Both the position numbers and the translations under genes were made by a program. The notes under the pieces are model-generated. The model searched no databases. It was not told the origin of the DNA and saw nothing but the letters and a program-made list of their open reading frames with translations. Of a stretch of DNA of 64,000 bases, positions 17,241 through 24,994 are shown piece by piece. The stretch spans positions 1 to 64,000 of the forward strand of contig JAFDZA010000025.1 of assembly GCA_018267135.1 (NCBI GenBank), written 5' to 3'. How positions within the stretch are numbered: the first letter of the stretch is position 1; every line of letters starts with the position of its first letter. This stretch comes from Bacteroidota bacterium (GTDB taxonomy: Bacteria > Bacteroidota > Bacteroidia > Cytophagales > Cyclobacteriaceae).

Positions 17241-18488
17241 ATGATCAGACTTCGATTTTACCTCAGAAAAGACCTTAGAAGCACCGATGGGTTACACCAT
17301 GTTTTCATGGATATTGCCTTCAATGGCAACAGAATTCGTAAACCTGTTCCTGGTGTTAAAGTAAAAACAAATCATTGGATTCCTGATATCCAAAGGGTCC
17401 GGAGGCCAGGAAAAAATGAATCTTACAATTTTTGTGAGGAATTTAACTTGAAGTTAGAGGAGCTGCATGCCTTCGTAACTGAGATCAAAAAGTCAGTCTT
17501 GGTTAACAATCACAGTCTTTCGGAGGAATACATACTGGAAAGACTCCAAAACCCAAACAAAATCAAGGCAGACCGGAAGGACTTTTGGGCCATTTACGAA
17601 GAATACATCTTTCTTTCGTCAACGGTAAAAGCAAAAAATACCATAAAGGGAATCACAACGGCTTTTAAATTCCTCAAGAACTATTGTTCCGAAAATAGAA
17701 TAAAGATAAACTTCGAAGAGGTGAACCAGACCTTCTTCGAGAGATTTAGAAAGTATGCCTTTGATGATAGAAACGTTGGTGACAACTATTTTGCAAAGAT
17801 AATTTCTTCTCTTAAGGCCTTTATGTCTTGGGCTCATGAATGTAATTACCACTCAAATCTTGCTTACAAGAAATTTAAAGCAACGGAGAGGGAAACGGAG
17901 GTCATTTATCTCACGATAGATGAGTTGTTCACCCTTTACCGGTTTCCATTCACCTCACGCAAACTTTCCCATGTAAAAGATTTTTATTGCTTCGGTTGTT
18001 TTACGGGCCTAAGATTCTCTGACCTTGTCAGTTTAAGAAGCTCCCATATCCAGGGAGACTATATCATTAAGACCATTCAAAAAACTCAGGAGCTAAACTC
18101 AAAAATTCCTCTCAGCGTGCATGCTAAAGAGATTCTTGCAAGGTATCGTGATACAGTTTATGAAACTCTCCCCAAAATATCGCATCAAAAATTTAACGAT
18201 TATATAAAAGAATGCTGCAGGCTTGCCGGAATTAATCAACCCACAACTGTAGTGCGATTCTCCGGTGGAGAAAGAACGGAATTAGTATTTCCGAAATGGA
18301 AACTTATCACTAGCCATACTGCCAGAAAAACATTCGTTACAAATTCCCTGATTTTAGGGATGAAAGAAATGGTCATAAGAAATATTACAGGTCACAAAAA
18401 AGAAGAAAATTTTAAACGCTATGTTAAAATCGCAGATAATATCAAGAAGCATGAAATCGAAAATACATGGAATACGGCAGGGGTCTAG
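17241..18488 (+). CDS. Tyrosine recombinase/integrase of the element
   Basis: The 415-residue site-specific recombinase is of the Bacteroidota conjugative/mobilizable element type. An N-terminal arm-binding domain (about 1-90) precedes a SAM-like core-binding domain (about 105-205, FWAIYEEYIFL...) and the catalytic domain. Catalytic residues visible are Arg in CFTGLRFSDL (about 257), the H-x-x-R box in SHTARKTFV (about 357-360), His in ITGHKKEE (about 382), and the nucleophile Tyr in FKRYVKI (about 393). It sits at the left end directly inside attL. The downstream gene overlaps its 3' end. Confidence 0.93.
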   Translation: MIRLRFYLRKDLRSTDGLHHVFMDIAFNGNRIRKPVPGVKVKTNHWIPDIQRVRRPGKNESYNFCEEFNLKLEELHAFVTEIKKSVLVNNHSLSEEYILERLQNPNKIKADRKDFWAIYEEYIFLSSTVKAKNTIKGITTAFKFLKNYCSENRIKINFEEVNQTFFERFRKYAFDDRNVGDNYFAKIISSLKAFMSWAHECNYHSNLAYKKFKATERETEVIYLTIDELFTLYRFPFTSRKLSHVKDFYCFGCFTGLRFSDLVSLRSSHIQGDYIIKTIQKTQELNSKIPLSVHAKEILARYRDTVYETLPKISHQKFNDYIKECCRLAGINQPTTVVRFSGGERTELVFPKWKLITSHTARKTFVTNSLILGMKEMVIRNITGHKKEENFKRYVKIADNIKKHEIENTWNTAGV

Positions 18489-19635
18489 GCTATTAATTGA
18501 AAAATTAAAGGATGAACTACTTTGCAATGCATCCGAACTTAAAAAACTCTACAATGAAGAGTCAAAGCCGAAAATGAAGCTTAGCAATGAGATGTTGTTT
18601 ACGGAGACTTTAGTAAGAGCCATGTTTGAGGATTGGGGGGTATACATGGACGATCCAATTGAACTATACTTTGCTGAATTCAATCAGGCCATATCAAAGG
18701 CAACAACTTTATCTGAGATAACACAATATTTAGAAAGGGACTTCCCCTCTAATTTTCTCTTTGGCACCGACAGTCACCGCTCTATTTCTTCGAAAATTAG
18801 GATCAAAAATATCGAGATTTTTAATAGATGCCTCCTAGAAGATTTTCCTAGTTGCTCTGAAGACATTTGGTCAGAAGTGTTTCGACTTAATACCATTTCA
18901 ACTTGGATATTGTTTGTCTCGGAATGCGAAGGGAAACTCCAGGAACAAAAGGACCGGATATCGTTTCAGTTAAAACTTTATCGCTGGCTTAAAAAGAAAC
19001 ATGACTTTGATCCAAATTCATCGATTGATAATTCACGAGCTACTTGGTGGCACTATCACCGGATTTGTGATAACAGATACAAAATACGTGTCGAAACTAC
19101 GGAATCGTTCCTCATAAATCTCCTAAAAAGCATTTGTGCTAGTTTCGCGAATTCACACTGTAGAATAAAACTTGAAATCGACAATTTTGAAAATTTCATT
19201 AAGAGCAATTTCATATGTTCAGACTCTAAGTATTCCATTGGATACTTTCCATACAGTATTACCTATAACAAAGCATCTGAGGTAATTCGTTTCTTCCGAT
19301 ATCTTGATGAAAGAAATTTCTTTGACCCGATCTCAAAATCAAAGCTAAATCTTGAATCACTTGAAATTCAGTTATGGATTGAAACCGTATTTCTTGATGC
19401 TCCTGGATTTAGTCGTTTTAATATCGAAACCTTTTTCACAAGAGGCTCATATCGAGGAAAAAATCTGAAAAAATTTAATGACTTAGAGAAAATTGTTTCA
19501 GTAGATTTTCATGAACACATACTATCTCAAGCTTCTAAGTTCCCACAACTCTATCACAGAAATAAAGAAAATGTTACGGTAGGTACTGGCGCTAATCAGA
19601 TTAAGCATACTTGCATTCATAAGAATAAAACATAA
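18451..19635 (+). CDS. Hypothetical protein between integrase and excisionase-like gene
   Basis: From the ATG at 18451 the product has 394 residues and overlaps the integrase end by 38 bp; an earlier in-frame ATG at 18421 would add 10 residues. The protein is soluble, helix-rich and Trp/Phe/Tyr-rich (KLYRWLKKKHDFD, YFPYSITYNKASEVIRFFRYLDERNFFDP). I recognise no family with confidence. Position and general character recall RteC-like regulators of element excision in Bacteroides, but no motif I can point to supports that. A role in recombination control is inferred only from its place in the int-x-xis order. Confidence 0.6.
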   Translation: MKSKIHGIRQGSRLLIEKLKDELLCNASELKKLYNEESKPKMKLSNEMLFTETLVRAMFEDWGVYMDDPIELYFAEFNQAISKATTLSEITQYLERDFPSNFLFGTDSHRSISSKIRIKNIEIFNRCLLEDFPSCSEDIWSEVFRLNTISTWILFVSECEGKLQEQKDRISFQLKLYRWLKKKHDFDPNSSIDNSRATWWHYHRICDNRYKIRVETTESFLINLLKSICASFANSHCRIKLEIDNFENFIKSNFICSDSKYSIGYFPYSITYNKASEVIRFFRYLDERNFFDPISKSKLNLESLEIQLWIETVFLDAPGFSRFNIETFFTRGSYRGKNLKKFNDLEKIVSVDFHEHILSQASKFPQLYHRNKENVTVGTGANQIKHTCIHKNKT

Positions 19636-19640
19636 TCTAT

Positions 19641-19943
19641 ATGACGGGTAACATCATTTTAACTTCGATAACCAGAAGTGAACTGGAAGAGATTATTGCA
19701 AGTACTTTCAGAAAATTCGTTGTTTCAAATCCCATGGTTGAGGATTCGGGGGACAAAATAATGAATCAAAAGGAGGCGGCTGAATTTCTTGGAATCAGTC
19801 AATCGACTTTAATCACCTGGAAAAAACGCGGCTTGGTGCCATACGAGCAATTGCAAGGCAGTAGCAAAATCAGGTTCTACAAATCACAACTTAAACTTGT
19901 CCTTTTAAAGAACAGGGATTTGCTTCAGCCTGCTAGAAAATAA
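19641..19943 (+). CDS. Excisionase-like helix-turn-helix protein
   Basis: The 100-residue protein has a C-terminal winged-HTH of the MerR/Xis (HTH_17) type: NQKEAAEFLGISQSTLITW then KRGLVPYEQL and IRFYKSQL (about residues 45-90). Such proteins bend att DNA or set integrase direction, and this one lies 5 bp after the unknown gene that overlaps the integrase. The N-terminal 40 residues are helical and have no recognised motif. A terminator hairpin follows directly. Confidence 0.8.
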   Translation: MTGNIILTSITRSELEEIIASTFRKFVVSNPMVEDSGDKIMNQKEAAEFLGISQSTLITWKKRGLVPYEQLQGSSKIRFYKSQLKLVLLKNRDLLQPARK

Positions 19944-19944
19944 A

Positions 19945-19968
19945 AAACCACAGCGGCAACTGTGGTTT
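19945..19968 (+). terminator. Intrinsic terminator after the int module
   Basis: AAACCACAG and CTGTGGTTT form a 9-bp perfect stem with loop CGGCAA, starting 1 bp after the excisionase-like stop. An A-tract precedes it and a short T-run follows, so it could work in both directions. Confidence 0.8.
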
Positions 19969-20333
19969 CTTAAAGTCTTTAAACTACTTGAAATGCTTCC
20001 TCAAGTGGTTCAAAGATAAGAATGTTAGTAACACAAACATCTTACCTATGAACAAAAAATTTGTTTCTGGTGCTCCGGAAAAATTTTTTCCCCCTTTTGC
20101 TATTACTCTCAATAGCTCTTGATCAAGTCAACACGATATCAGGGAAAGGATTAGTTCGCGACTAATACCAATTCCAAATTTTAAAGTTGCCTAAGAAAAG
20201 TTGCAACGCAGAATTCTATTGCCTAATCGGCAATCTTTTTCTGTCAGCATAAACAGTTTTCCGTTTGGGAACCATCTTTTTCAAAGACGTTTCCAAGCGT
20301 TCTCTGTAGTAGGTTTTCTAATTACGAACATCA
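19969..20333. other. Noncoding stretch before the partition module
   Basis: The 447-bp gap from 19944 to 20390 holds the terminator at its left end and the phased palindromes at its right end. Between them I see no credible gene. A 61-codon open frame at 20201-20386 runs through the palindromes and has no coding character. Weaker ACGTT-like words occur near 20286 and 20297. The stretch may contain the replication or partition control region. Confidence 0.5.
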
Positions 20334-20371
20334 GTAAACGTTTACATGAAAACGTTTTCAAGAAAACGTTA
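20334..20371. promoter_or_regulatory. Three AAACGTT palindromes phased at 14 bp
   Basis: GTAAACGTTTAC (20334-20345) and GAAAACGTTTTC (20348-20359) are perfect 12-bp palindromes, and GAAAACGTTA (20362-20371) is a third partial copy. Their centres are exactly 14 bp apart. They lie 20 bp upstream of the gene before parA. They could be an operator array, iterons or a ParB centromere (parS) cluster. Confidence 0.7.
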
Positions 20372-20390
20372 GGACAAAAAAAATAGAAAC

Positions 20391-20975
20391 ATGACAAAGG
20401 AAAATGCAATACGAAATGAGCCTATATGGGACAAAACACATAGCACATATCTGCGAGTTATTTATTTGCAGAACGGGTACACGCTAACTGGATACAGTAA
20501 GAAGGTTGGACAAAACGAGAGACGCGACAAGGTTGACCTTTTAACGAACTGGATCTTGCGTGATTTACTTAATGGATATCTGGACAAAGTCACTACCAAT
20601 CCAAAAATTACCCCAATCGAGCGGATTGAATACTATGCAAAGAAGGGTGAGTCCTCTGAGCACATTCTGAATTTATATTATGATTTCCCAGAATGGATCA
20701 GCAGCAAATGGATGGAGAACAGAAAATTCACTTCGTTTATCAATCGCTTTTATTGGCTGATTAGAAATGGGAAGAATCCTACCGCAATCGCGAATGAACT
20801 ACAGGTAAGAACTCGGGCATCCAAGTTTGACCCCCTCGATATTTCATTGAAGCGATTTGCAAACATGACTGACCTGAATGCATACGTAATAAGGCTTAAG
20901 CAGGAGTCAGATTTACCTAAAGACGCAGTGGATAACTTTTATAGAAGCTACAAAGAAAAATTCCTAAACCTTTAA
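20391..20975 (+). CDS. Hypothetical protein upstream of parA
   Basis: The 194-residue protein is soluble, basic and aromatic-rich, with segments such as HSTYLRVIYLQNGYTLTGYSKK, LLTNWILRDLLNGYL and FINRFYWLIRNGKNP. No conserved family is recognised. It is the first gene after the phased palindromes and lies 10 bp upstream of parA, so it probably belongs to the partition/maintenance operon. It might be a DNA-binding protein that recognises those palindromes; that is a guess from position. Confidence 0.6.
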   Translation: MTKENAIRNEPIWDKTHSTYLRVIYLQNGYTLTGYSKKVGQNERRDKVDLLTNWILRDLLNGYLDKVTTNPKITPIERIEYYAKKGESSEHILNLYYDFPEWISSKWMENRKFTSFINRFYWLIRNGKNPTAIANELQVRTRASKFDPLDISLKRFANMTDLNAYVIRLKQESDLPKDAVDNFYRSYKEKFLNL

Positions 20976-20985
20976 ATCTAATTCA

Positions 20986-21726
20986 ATGTGTAAAATTATA
21001 TCAATATTAAATCACAAAGGAGGTACATCAAAAACTACTACCTCTTTAAATCTTGGCGCGGCCTTCGCAAGACTTGAACGCAAAGTTTTGCTTATAGACC
21101 TTGATCCACAGGCTAATTTATCACAATCGCTTGGTGTGGAAGATGAAAGCAATACAATTGCCCAAGTATTTGAAAGGAAGCTTGAAGGTCTTCCAATAAA
21201 GAAAATCACAGAGCTACTTTATTTAGTGCCTGCTTCACTAGACCTATCAGCAATCGAACCAGGAATGTACTCCAATATCAACAGCTATTTTTTGTTGAAA
21301 GGACAGTTGGACAAGGTAAAATTAAACTATGATTTCATTCTGGTAGACTGTCCTCCATCCCTGGGAATTTTTACTCAGAATGCTCTGATTGCTTCTACCG
21401 ATGTTCTTATTACTGTCCAAGCACAATACCTTGCTTTGAAGGGATTGGATACTGTCAATAATCTAATTGCGACAGTCAAAGAAAAATTGAATGATAGAAT
21501 ATCTGTTTTAGGATTGCTGCTTACTCAAACGAATCATACGAGAATAAGCAAGGATATCGCTCATTCCCTCAGAACCACTTTTAAAGAGAAAGTTTTTAAC
21601 ACAACCATTCGACAGAATGTGGCCATTGCTGAAGCGAGTGCGAGCCGCAAGGATATTTTCTCTTACAGTCCAGAAAGTTTTGGAGCGATCGATTACACGA
21701 GTCTAGCTAAAGAAATATTACAATGA
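20986..21726 (+). CDS. parA: ParA-family partition ATPase
   Basis: The 246-residue P-loop ATPase has the deviant Walker A motif KGGTSKTT at residues 11-18 (signature Lys in NHKGGTSKT), Walker A' LLIDLDPQANLS (about 35-46) and Walker B LVDCPPSLG (about 118-126). It lacks an N-terminal HTH, as in chromosomal and small ParA/Soj types. Its stop overlaps the ParB start by 4 bp (ATGA), which indicates coupled translation. In an integrated element it would keep the excised circular form from being lost. Confidence 0.93.
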   Translation: MCKIISILNHKGGTSKTTTSLNLGAAFARLERKVLLIDLDPQANLSQSLGVEDESNTIAQVFERKLEGLPIKKITELLYLVPASLDLSAIEPGMYSNINSYFLLKGQLDKVKLNYDFILVDCPPSLGIFTQNALIASTDVLITVQAQYLALKGLDTVNNLIATVKEKLNDRISVLGLLLTQTNHTRISKDIAHSLRTTFKEKVFNTTIRQNVAIAEASASRKDIFSYSPESFGAIDYTSLAKEILQ

Positions 21727-22589
21727 GCAAGGACTTTTCAAGCTTGCTGGGTGGAGCACTTGCAAGCAAGCAGTTAAATGATTCTTCCGTCCGTGATCGG
21801 ATTGTAATTCGAAAGGAATTCAAGGACCTTATCCCCCAACTAAAGTCTGATGAGCTGGAACAGCTTGAGGAGAACATCCTCAAAGAGGGGATTCGTGATC
21901 CGTTAATACTTTGGCCAATAGGAGAGGAATTTATTCTTATAGATGGTCATAATCGTTACTCTGTTTGTGTGAAACACAAACTTGATTTCCCGTTTAAGAA
22001 AATTGATTTCAAGGACGATGAAGAAGCCCGTGACTGGATGATCAGAAACCAGTTGGGAAGACGAAATCTTTCACCAGAGCAACAAAGCTATCTGCGAGGG
22101 CTGCGATACAACAATGAAAAATCCCAGGGCAAAAGATCAGATTTAACTTCTGGTCAAAATGACCAAAAGTTAAACACCGAAAGTACAGCTGAGATTTTGG
22201 CGAAGGAATACAATGTTAGCCCTAAGACTATAGTTCGTGATGCTGAATTCGCAAAGGGGTTAGATGTGATTGCCAAAAAGGACCCAGAACTAAAAAAGAA
22301 AATTCTAAAAGGAGAGTCAGCGATAAAGAAAGGAAAAATTCAGAGCCTAGCTAAAAATCCGGAAGCCGTTGAAACTGTGATCAATGAAATTCCTGTCAAA
22401 GAGGAACCACTAAAAAGAAAGCCTTCAGCCGAAGAGATTTCTAAAATAGCCTTTGAATATATTCTTTCTGAAATGGCGATGCCAAAGGAGTTCTATTCTC
22501 GGCTCGGTAGGAAAACCGAAAACATTGATCCATTAGAATTTTTTGTTGTTTGGGACGAAACGCGAAAGGCAAAACAAACCCAAGCATAA
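21723..22589 (+). CDS. ParB-like partition/nuclease-domain protein
   Basis: In the 288-residue product, the N-terminal ParB/Srx-like domain (about 30-115) shows LEENILKEGIRDPLILW, then the phosphate-binding IDGHNRYSVC (GxxR-like box), and RNQLGRRNLSPEQQSYLRGL as the following helix. A middle HTH-like helical segment (TAEILAKEYNVSPKTIVRDAEFAKGL, about 160-185) likely binds DNA. The C-terminus is basic. It partners the ParA that it overlaps; the site it reads could be the phased palindromes at 20334-20371, though this is inferred. Confidence 0.85.
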   Translation: MSKDFSSLLGGALASKQLNDSSVRDRIVIRKEFKDLIPQLKSDELEQLEENILKEGIRDPLILWPIGEEFILIDGHNRYSVCVKHKLDFPFKKIDFKDDEEARDWMIRNQLGRRNLSPEQQSYLRGLRYNNEKSQGKRSDLTSGQNDQKLNTESTAEILAKEYNVSPKTIVRDAEFAKGLDVIAKKDPELKKKILKGESAIKKGKIQSLAKNPEAVETVINEIPVKEEPLKRKPSAEEISKIAFEYILSEMAMPKEFYSRLGRKTENIDPLEFFVVWDETRKAKQTQA

Positions 22590-22650
22590 TTGCGCTTCAT
22601 ATCAGATTTAAAATCCGACTGCGAAATTCAAATGACTCGCGAATTTTCCG

Positions 22651-22705
22651 AAGGGTTATAGCCCACTATAACCCTTACAGGGTTGTGGGCCCTACGGGGT
22701 TCCCG
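22651..22705 (-). other. Candidate origin of transfer (oriT)
   Basis: An 11-bp perfect inverted repeat (AAGGGTTATAG at 22651-22661 and its complement at 22666-22676) with loop CCCA is followed by AACCC/GGGTT and GGGCCC dyads up to 22705. The array lies 17 bp upstream of the relaxase ATG. Read on the minus strand, the hairpin contains ATAGTGGGCTAT. This resembles the stem-nick layout TAGTGTG/TTA that I recall for pMV158-type (MOBV) oriTs. A transcription terminator for parB is the alternative, but no T-tract follows. Confidence 0.6.
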
Positions 22706-22721
22706 AAAACTACTAACGCAT

Positions 22722-23837
22722 ATGAATCGAAAAACGTCAATCAACATAAAGCCGGCTGTAATAATTAAAAGTGAGGCCCACAACGAACGAAGAGTAAATC
22801 TTAACTACATTCTAAAAGGCTTTGAGGGACATCATGAACACTGGAAGACCGATACGATTTCTTCAAGGTTGAGTGTTATCAAAGACCTTTACTACACGAG
22901 GGTGGGTCAAAGAATGCAGCCGAATTCTTCTCCAATCCGGGAAGGCCTAGCAGTAATTAAAGCGGAAACAACTATGCAAGACCTGCAGCGTCTTGCTTCC
23001 GTATTCGCAAGTCGATTTGGTATTGAATGCTTCCAAATTCACATTCATCGGGATGAGGGACATATTCTTACCAGTCAGGAGGCGGTTAATGCAGAGGCAA
23101 TGGGAGTGGAGATTCCTGAAGTAGGTACTCCTATAATAAATCATCACGCTCATATGATTTTTGATTGGCAAGACAAGACTAATGGTAAAAGCATAAAGCT
23201 AAGCCCTGCAGATACCAGAGAGATGCAAACCATAACCGCACAAGTTCTTGGCATGGAGAGGGGCCAGGCTAATTCAAAAGCCGTCAGACTTGAAGCGAAG
23301 GAATTTAAAGTCATGCGTCAAATGCTAAATGAACATCTCTGTGAAGATCTTACTATTATTGAGAAGAGGAAATTGGAAGCATTAAAAGAACTCGAAGCGA
23401 TAGAGGCTCAAAAAAAAAATTTATTACCCAGCTTGAAAGTGCTCGAAACCGAAATGAAAAATATGAGCGATGGTTTCTCAGAATCAACGAAGAATTACAG
23501 TCGAACCTTAAAATCATTGAGAGATTCAAGAATAGAGAAAAAGAGACTTGATCAGAAATTTGCGTTGGTCAGGCAATTAGAATCTCTTCCTTGGAGCAGT
23601 TGCGATTCATCTAATATTCAAGCGTGGCTCTCAAAAAAATCAAGTCTTCCTAATATTGAAATAAAGGTAGGGCAAGATGGGTCGATTTACTTTAAGAAAG
23701 GTGAGGAAATCGCCAGGCTGAAGGACATGTTGCCTGAAATCAGAAAGTCAATAACGGATAGGATTTCGAAAGACAGTTTACTCCATCAAACCGAAAGCTT
23801 AAAGGGTATAAAAAAATTAAGACAAAGAAGAATTTGA
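22722..23837 (+). CDS. MOBV-type (Pre/Mob) relaxase
   Basis: From the ATG at 22722 (an upstream TTG at 22683 would start inside the oriT dyads) the product has 371 residues. Motif I HNER is at 20-23. Motif III is HRDE at 109-112, and the second metal-binding pair HAH is at 142-144, separated from it by about 29 residues rather than the compact HxDExxPHxH. A long coiled coil (about 205-285) follows, as in Pre/Mob proteins. It nicks oriT and pilots single-stranded DNA during mobilization. The stretched metal motif is unusual. Confidence 0.85.
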   Translation: MNRKTSINIKPAVIIKSEAHNERRVNLNYILKGFEGHHEHWKTDTISSRLSVIKDLYYTRVGQRMQPNSSPIREGLAVIKAETTMQDLQRLASVFASRFGIECFQIHIHRDEGHILTSQEAVNAEAMGVEIPEVGTPIINHHAHMIFDWQDKTNGKSIKLSPADTREMQTITAQVLGMERGQANSKAVRLEAKEFKVMRQMLNEHLCEDLTIIEKRKLEALKELEAIEAQKKNLLPSLKVLETEMKNMSDGFSESTKNYSRTLKSLRDSRIEKKRLDQKFALVRQLESLPWSSCDSSNIQAWLSKKSSLPNIEIKVGQDGSIYFKKGEEIARLKDMLPEIRKSITDRISKDSLLHQTESLKGIKKLRQRRI

Positions 23838-23847
23838 CCCACTGCTT

Positions 23848-24078
23848 TCAGCCTGCAAAATCCAGCAGTGAGCTAATGGAAAGTTTAAACGCTTTTGATA
23901 ACGCACTAATAGTACTTAGCGTTGGATTGACTTCTCCTCTTTCGATACGACCAATCTGGCTAATCGGTATGTCGGCCTCGTTCGCTAGTGCTTCCTGAGA
24001 CAATCCATGCGCCTCGCGTAGTTCGCGAACATGCTTGCCGAATTGTTTAATGAGCTTCTGATTTCTGCTATTATTCAC
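23848..24078 (-). CDS. XRE-family HTH transcriptional regulator
   Basis: The 76-residue protein is almost entirely a Cro/CI-type HTH: LREAHGLSQEALANEADIPISQIGRIERGEVNPTLSTISALSKAF (about 18-62). The start is GTG (24076-24078); an ATG just upstream is out of frame. It faces away from the gene at 24160, with the palindrome CGCATATATGCG in the gap, a likely binding site. It probably represses itself and the adjacent cargo genes. Confidence 0.88.
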   Translation of the reverse strand: MNNSRNQKLIKQFGKHVRELREAHGLSQEALANEADIPISQIGRIERGEVNPTLSTISALSKAFKLSISSLLDFAG

Positions 24079-24114
24079 CCATGAAATCTGGGCAAAGCCA
24101 AAAATTATTATAAA

Positions 24115-24126
24115 CGCATATATGCG
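24115..24126. promoter_or_regulatory. 12-bp palindromic operator candidate between XRE gene and cargo
   Basis: CGCATATATGCG is a perfect palindrome in the 81-bp divergent gap, placed between both starts. It fits a dimeric XRE repressor site. The TACATTTA box just downstream (24145-24152) is a near match to the -7 consensus of the plus-strand gene. Confidence 0.55.
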
Positions 24127-24159
24127 CTATTTTAAAATAACTGCTACATTTAGGCTTAG

Positions 24160-24474
24160 ATGATTCCTCCAATTGACTATTCAAAAATTCAAACTTTGGC
24201 CGAGTCGCTGACTGAGCAGGAGTTGGCCCGATATCGGGAAAAATTTAATTTTTTGGCGAGAACATTGAGCGCTGGGGCTCCAACTGTCCTGAAGCACCTG
24301 AATAAAATCCAAGCTACTGACAGCGTTAACAGTCAGGCATATGAATATGAGCTTAGTGATTTCTTCAAATCATTCCTGATCTTTATGGAGAATGAATTCA
24401 AAGGGAAGAACCAGGATTTGAAGTCAGCAATTATTTTGAAAATAATAAGTGAGCAATCATCCAATCCAAAATGA
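24160..24474 (+). CDS. Small hypothetical protein (element cargo)
   Basis: This is a 104-residue, acidic, helix-rich protein beginning MIPPIDYSKIQTLAESLTEQEL. It has no motif or membrane segment that I recognise. It is the first gene of a short plus-strand run (24160-25576) that diverges from the XRE gene and is likely controlled by it. The next gene starts 6 bp downstream. Confidence 0.6.
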   Translation: MIPPIDYSKIQTLAESLTEQELARYREKFNFLARTLSAGAPTVLKHLNKIQATDSVNSQAYEYELSDFFKSFLIFMENEFKGKNQDLKSAIILKIISEQSSNPK

Positions 24475-24480
24475 ACCGAT

Positions 24481-24732
24481 ATGGAATCTGAAGTGGATGC
24501 TCTTGACACCCCAATAGGCAAAGAAATACTTGAATGTCTGCTTCTTAAAACTGGCAAAGAACTGGTTGAGCTGTTAGAAACTTATTCTCTTCGAGATTTT
24601 ATTGATGAAAGATACGAGCTATATGTCAATACCCTTACCGATATATACACCGGTGACGACTATCACAATGGTAACATTTCAAGATCAGGTGCAGAGGAGA
24701 TTGCCAGAGCAGATGCATTTCGCGATCTTTAA
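24481..24732 (+). CDS. Small hypothetical protein (element cargo)
   Basis: This is an 83-residue acidic protein (MESEVDALDTPIGKEILECLL...). No family is recognised. It is packed tightly between neighbours: the start is 6 bp after the previous stop and the next frame begins at the base after its own stop. Its coding status rests on this packing and a clean ATG. Confidence 0.5.
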   Translation: MESEVDALDTPIGKEILECLLLKTGKELVELLETYSLRDFIDERYELYVNTLTDIYTGDDYHNGNISRSGAEEIARADAFRDL

Positions 24733-24987
24733 TTGATAAAGGCAAAAAAGACAATGAAAGCCGTGAACCAGAACCTGATTGATGAGCAGAAAGAGTATGA
24801 AGCTTCAATGGCCAGGCATAAAAATCGCTTGGAAGCAAAAGCACGAGCACTTTTTAACGCTGCGAAAGCTAGTAGGATGGAGTTAACTTACGAGGAAATA
24901 TGGAATTATGTCATTGACAACGATGAAAGTGACTACGAGTGTGAGCCTTCACCAATCGAATGGCAACTAATTACAAATAAGAAATAG
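24733..24987 (+). CDS. Small hypothetical protein (element cargo)
   Basis: The product has 84 residues from a TTG at 24733, immediately after the previous stop, or 77 from the ATG at 24754 (MKAVNQN). The protein is Lys/Ala/Glu-rich and helical in its first half (YEASMARHKNRLEAKARALFNAAKA) and acidic toward the end. There is no recognised domain. The histidine phosphatase gene follows 7 bp later. Confidence 0.5.
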   Translation: MIKAKKTMKAVNQNLIDEQKEYEASMARHKNRLEAKARALFNAAKASRMELTYEEIWNYVIDNDESDYECEPSPIEWQLITNKK

Positions 24988-24994
24988 TGAATCC

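Noticed and set aside
20201..20386. A 61-codon plus-strand frame before the partition module
   Set aside because: It runs through the palindromic array, has no family pattern, and ends 4 bp before a better gene. It is likely noncoding regulatory DNA.
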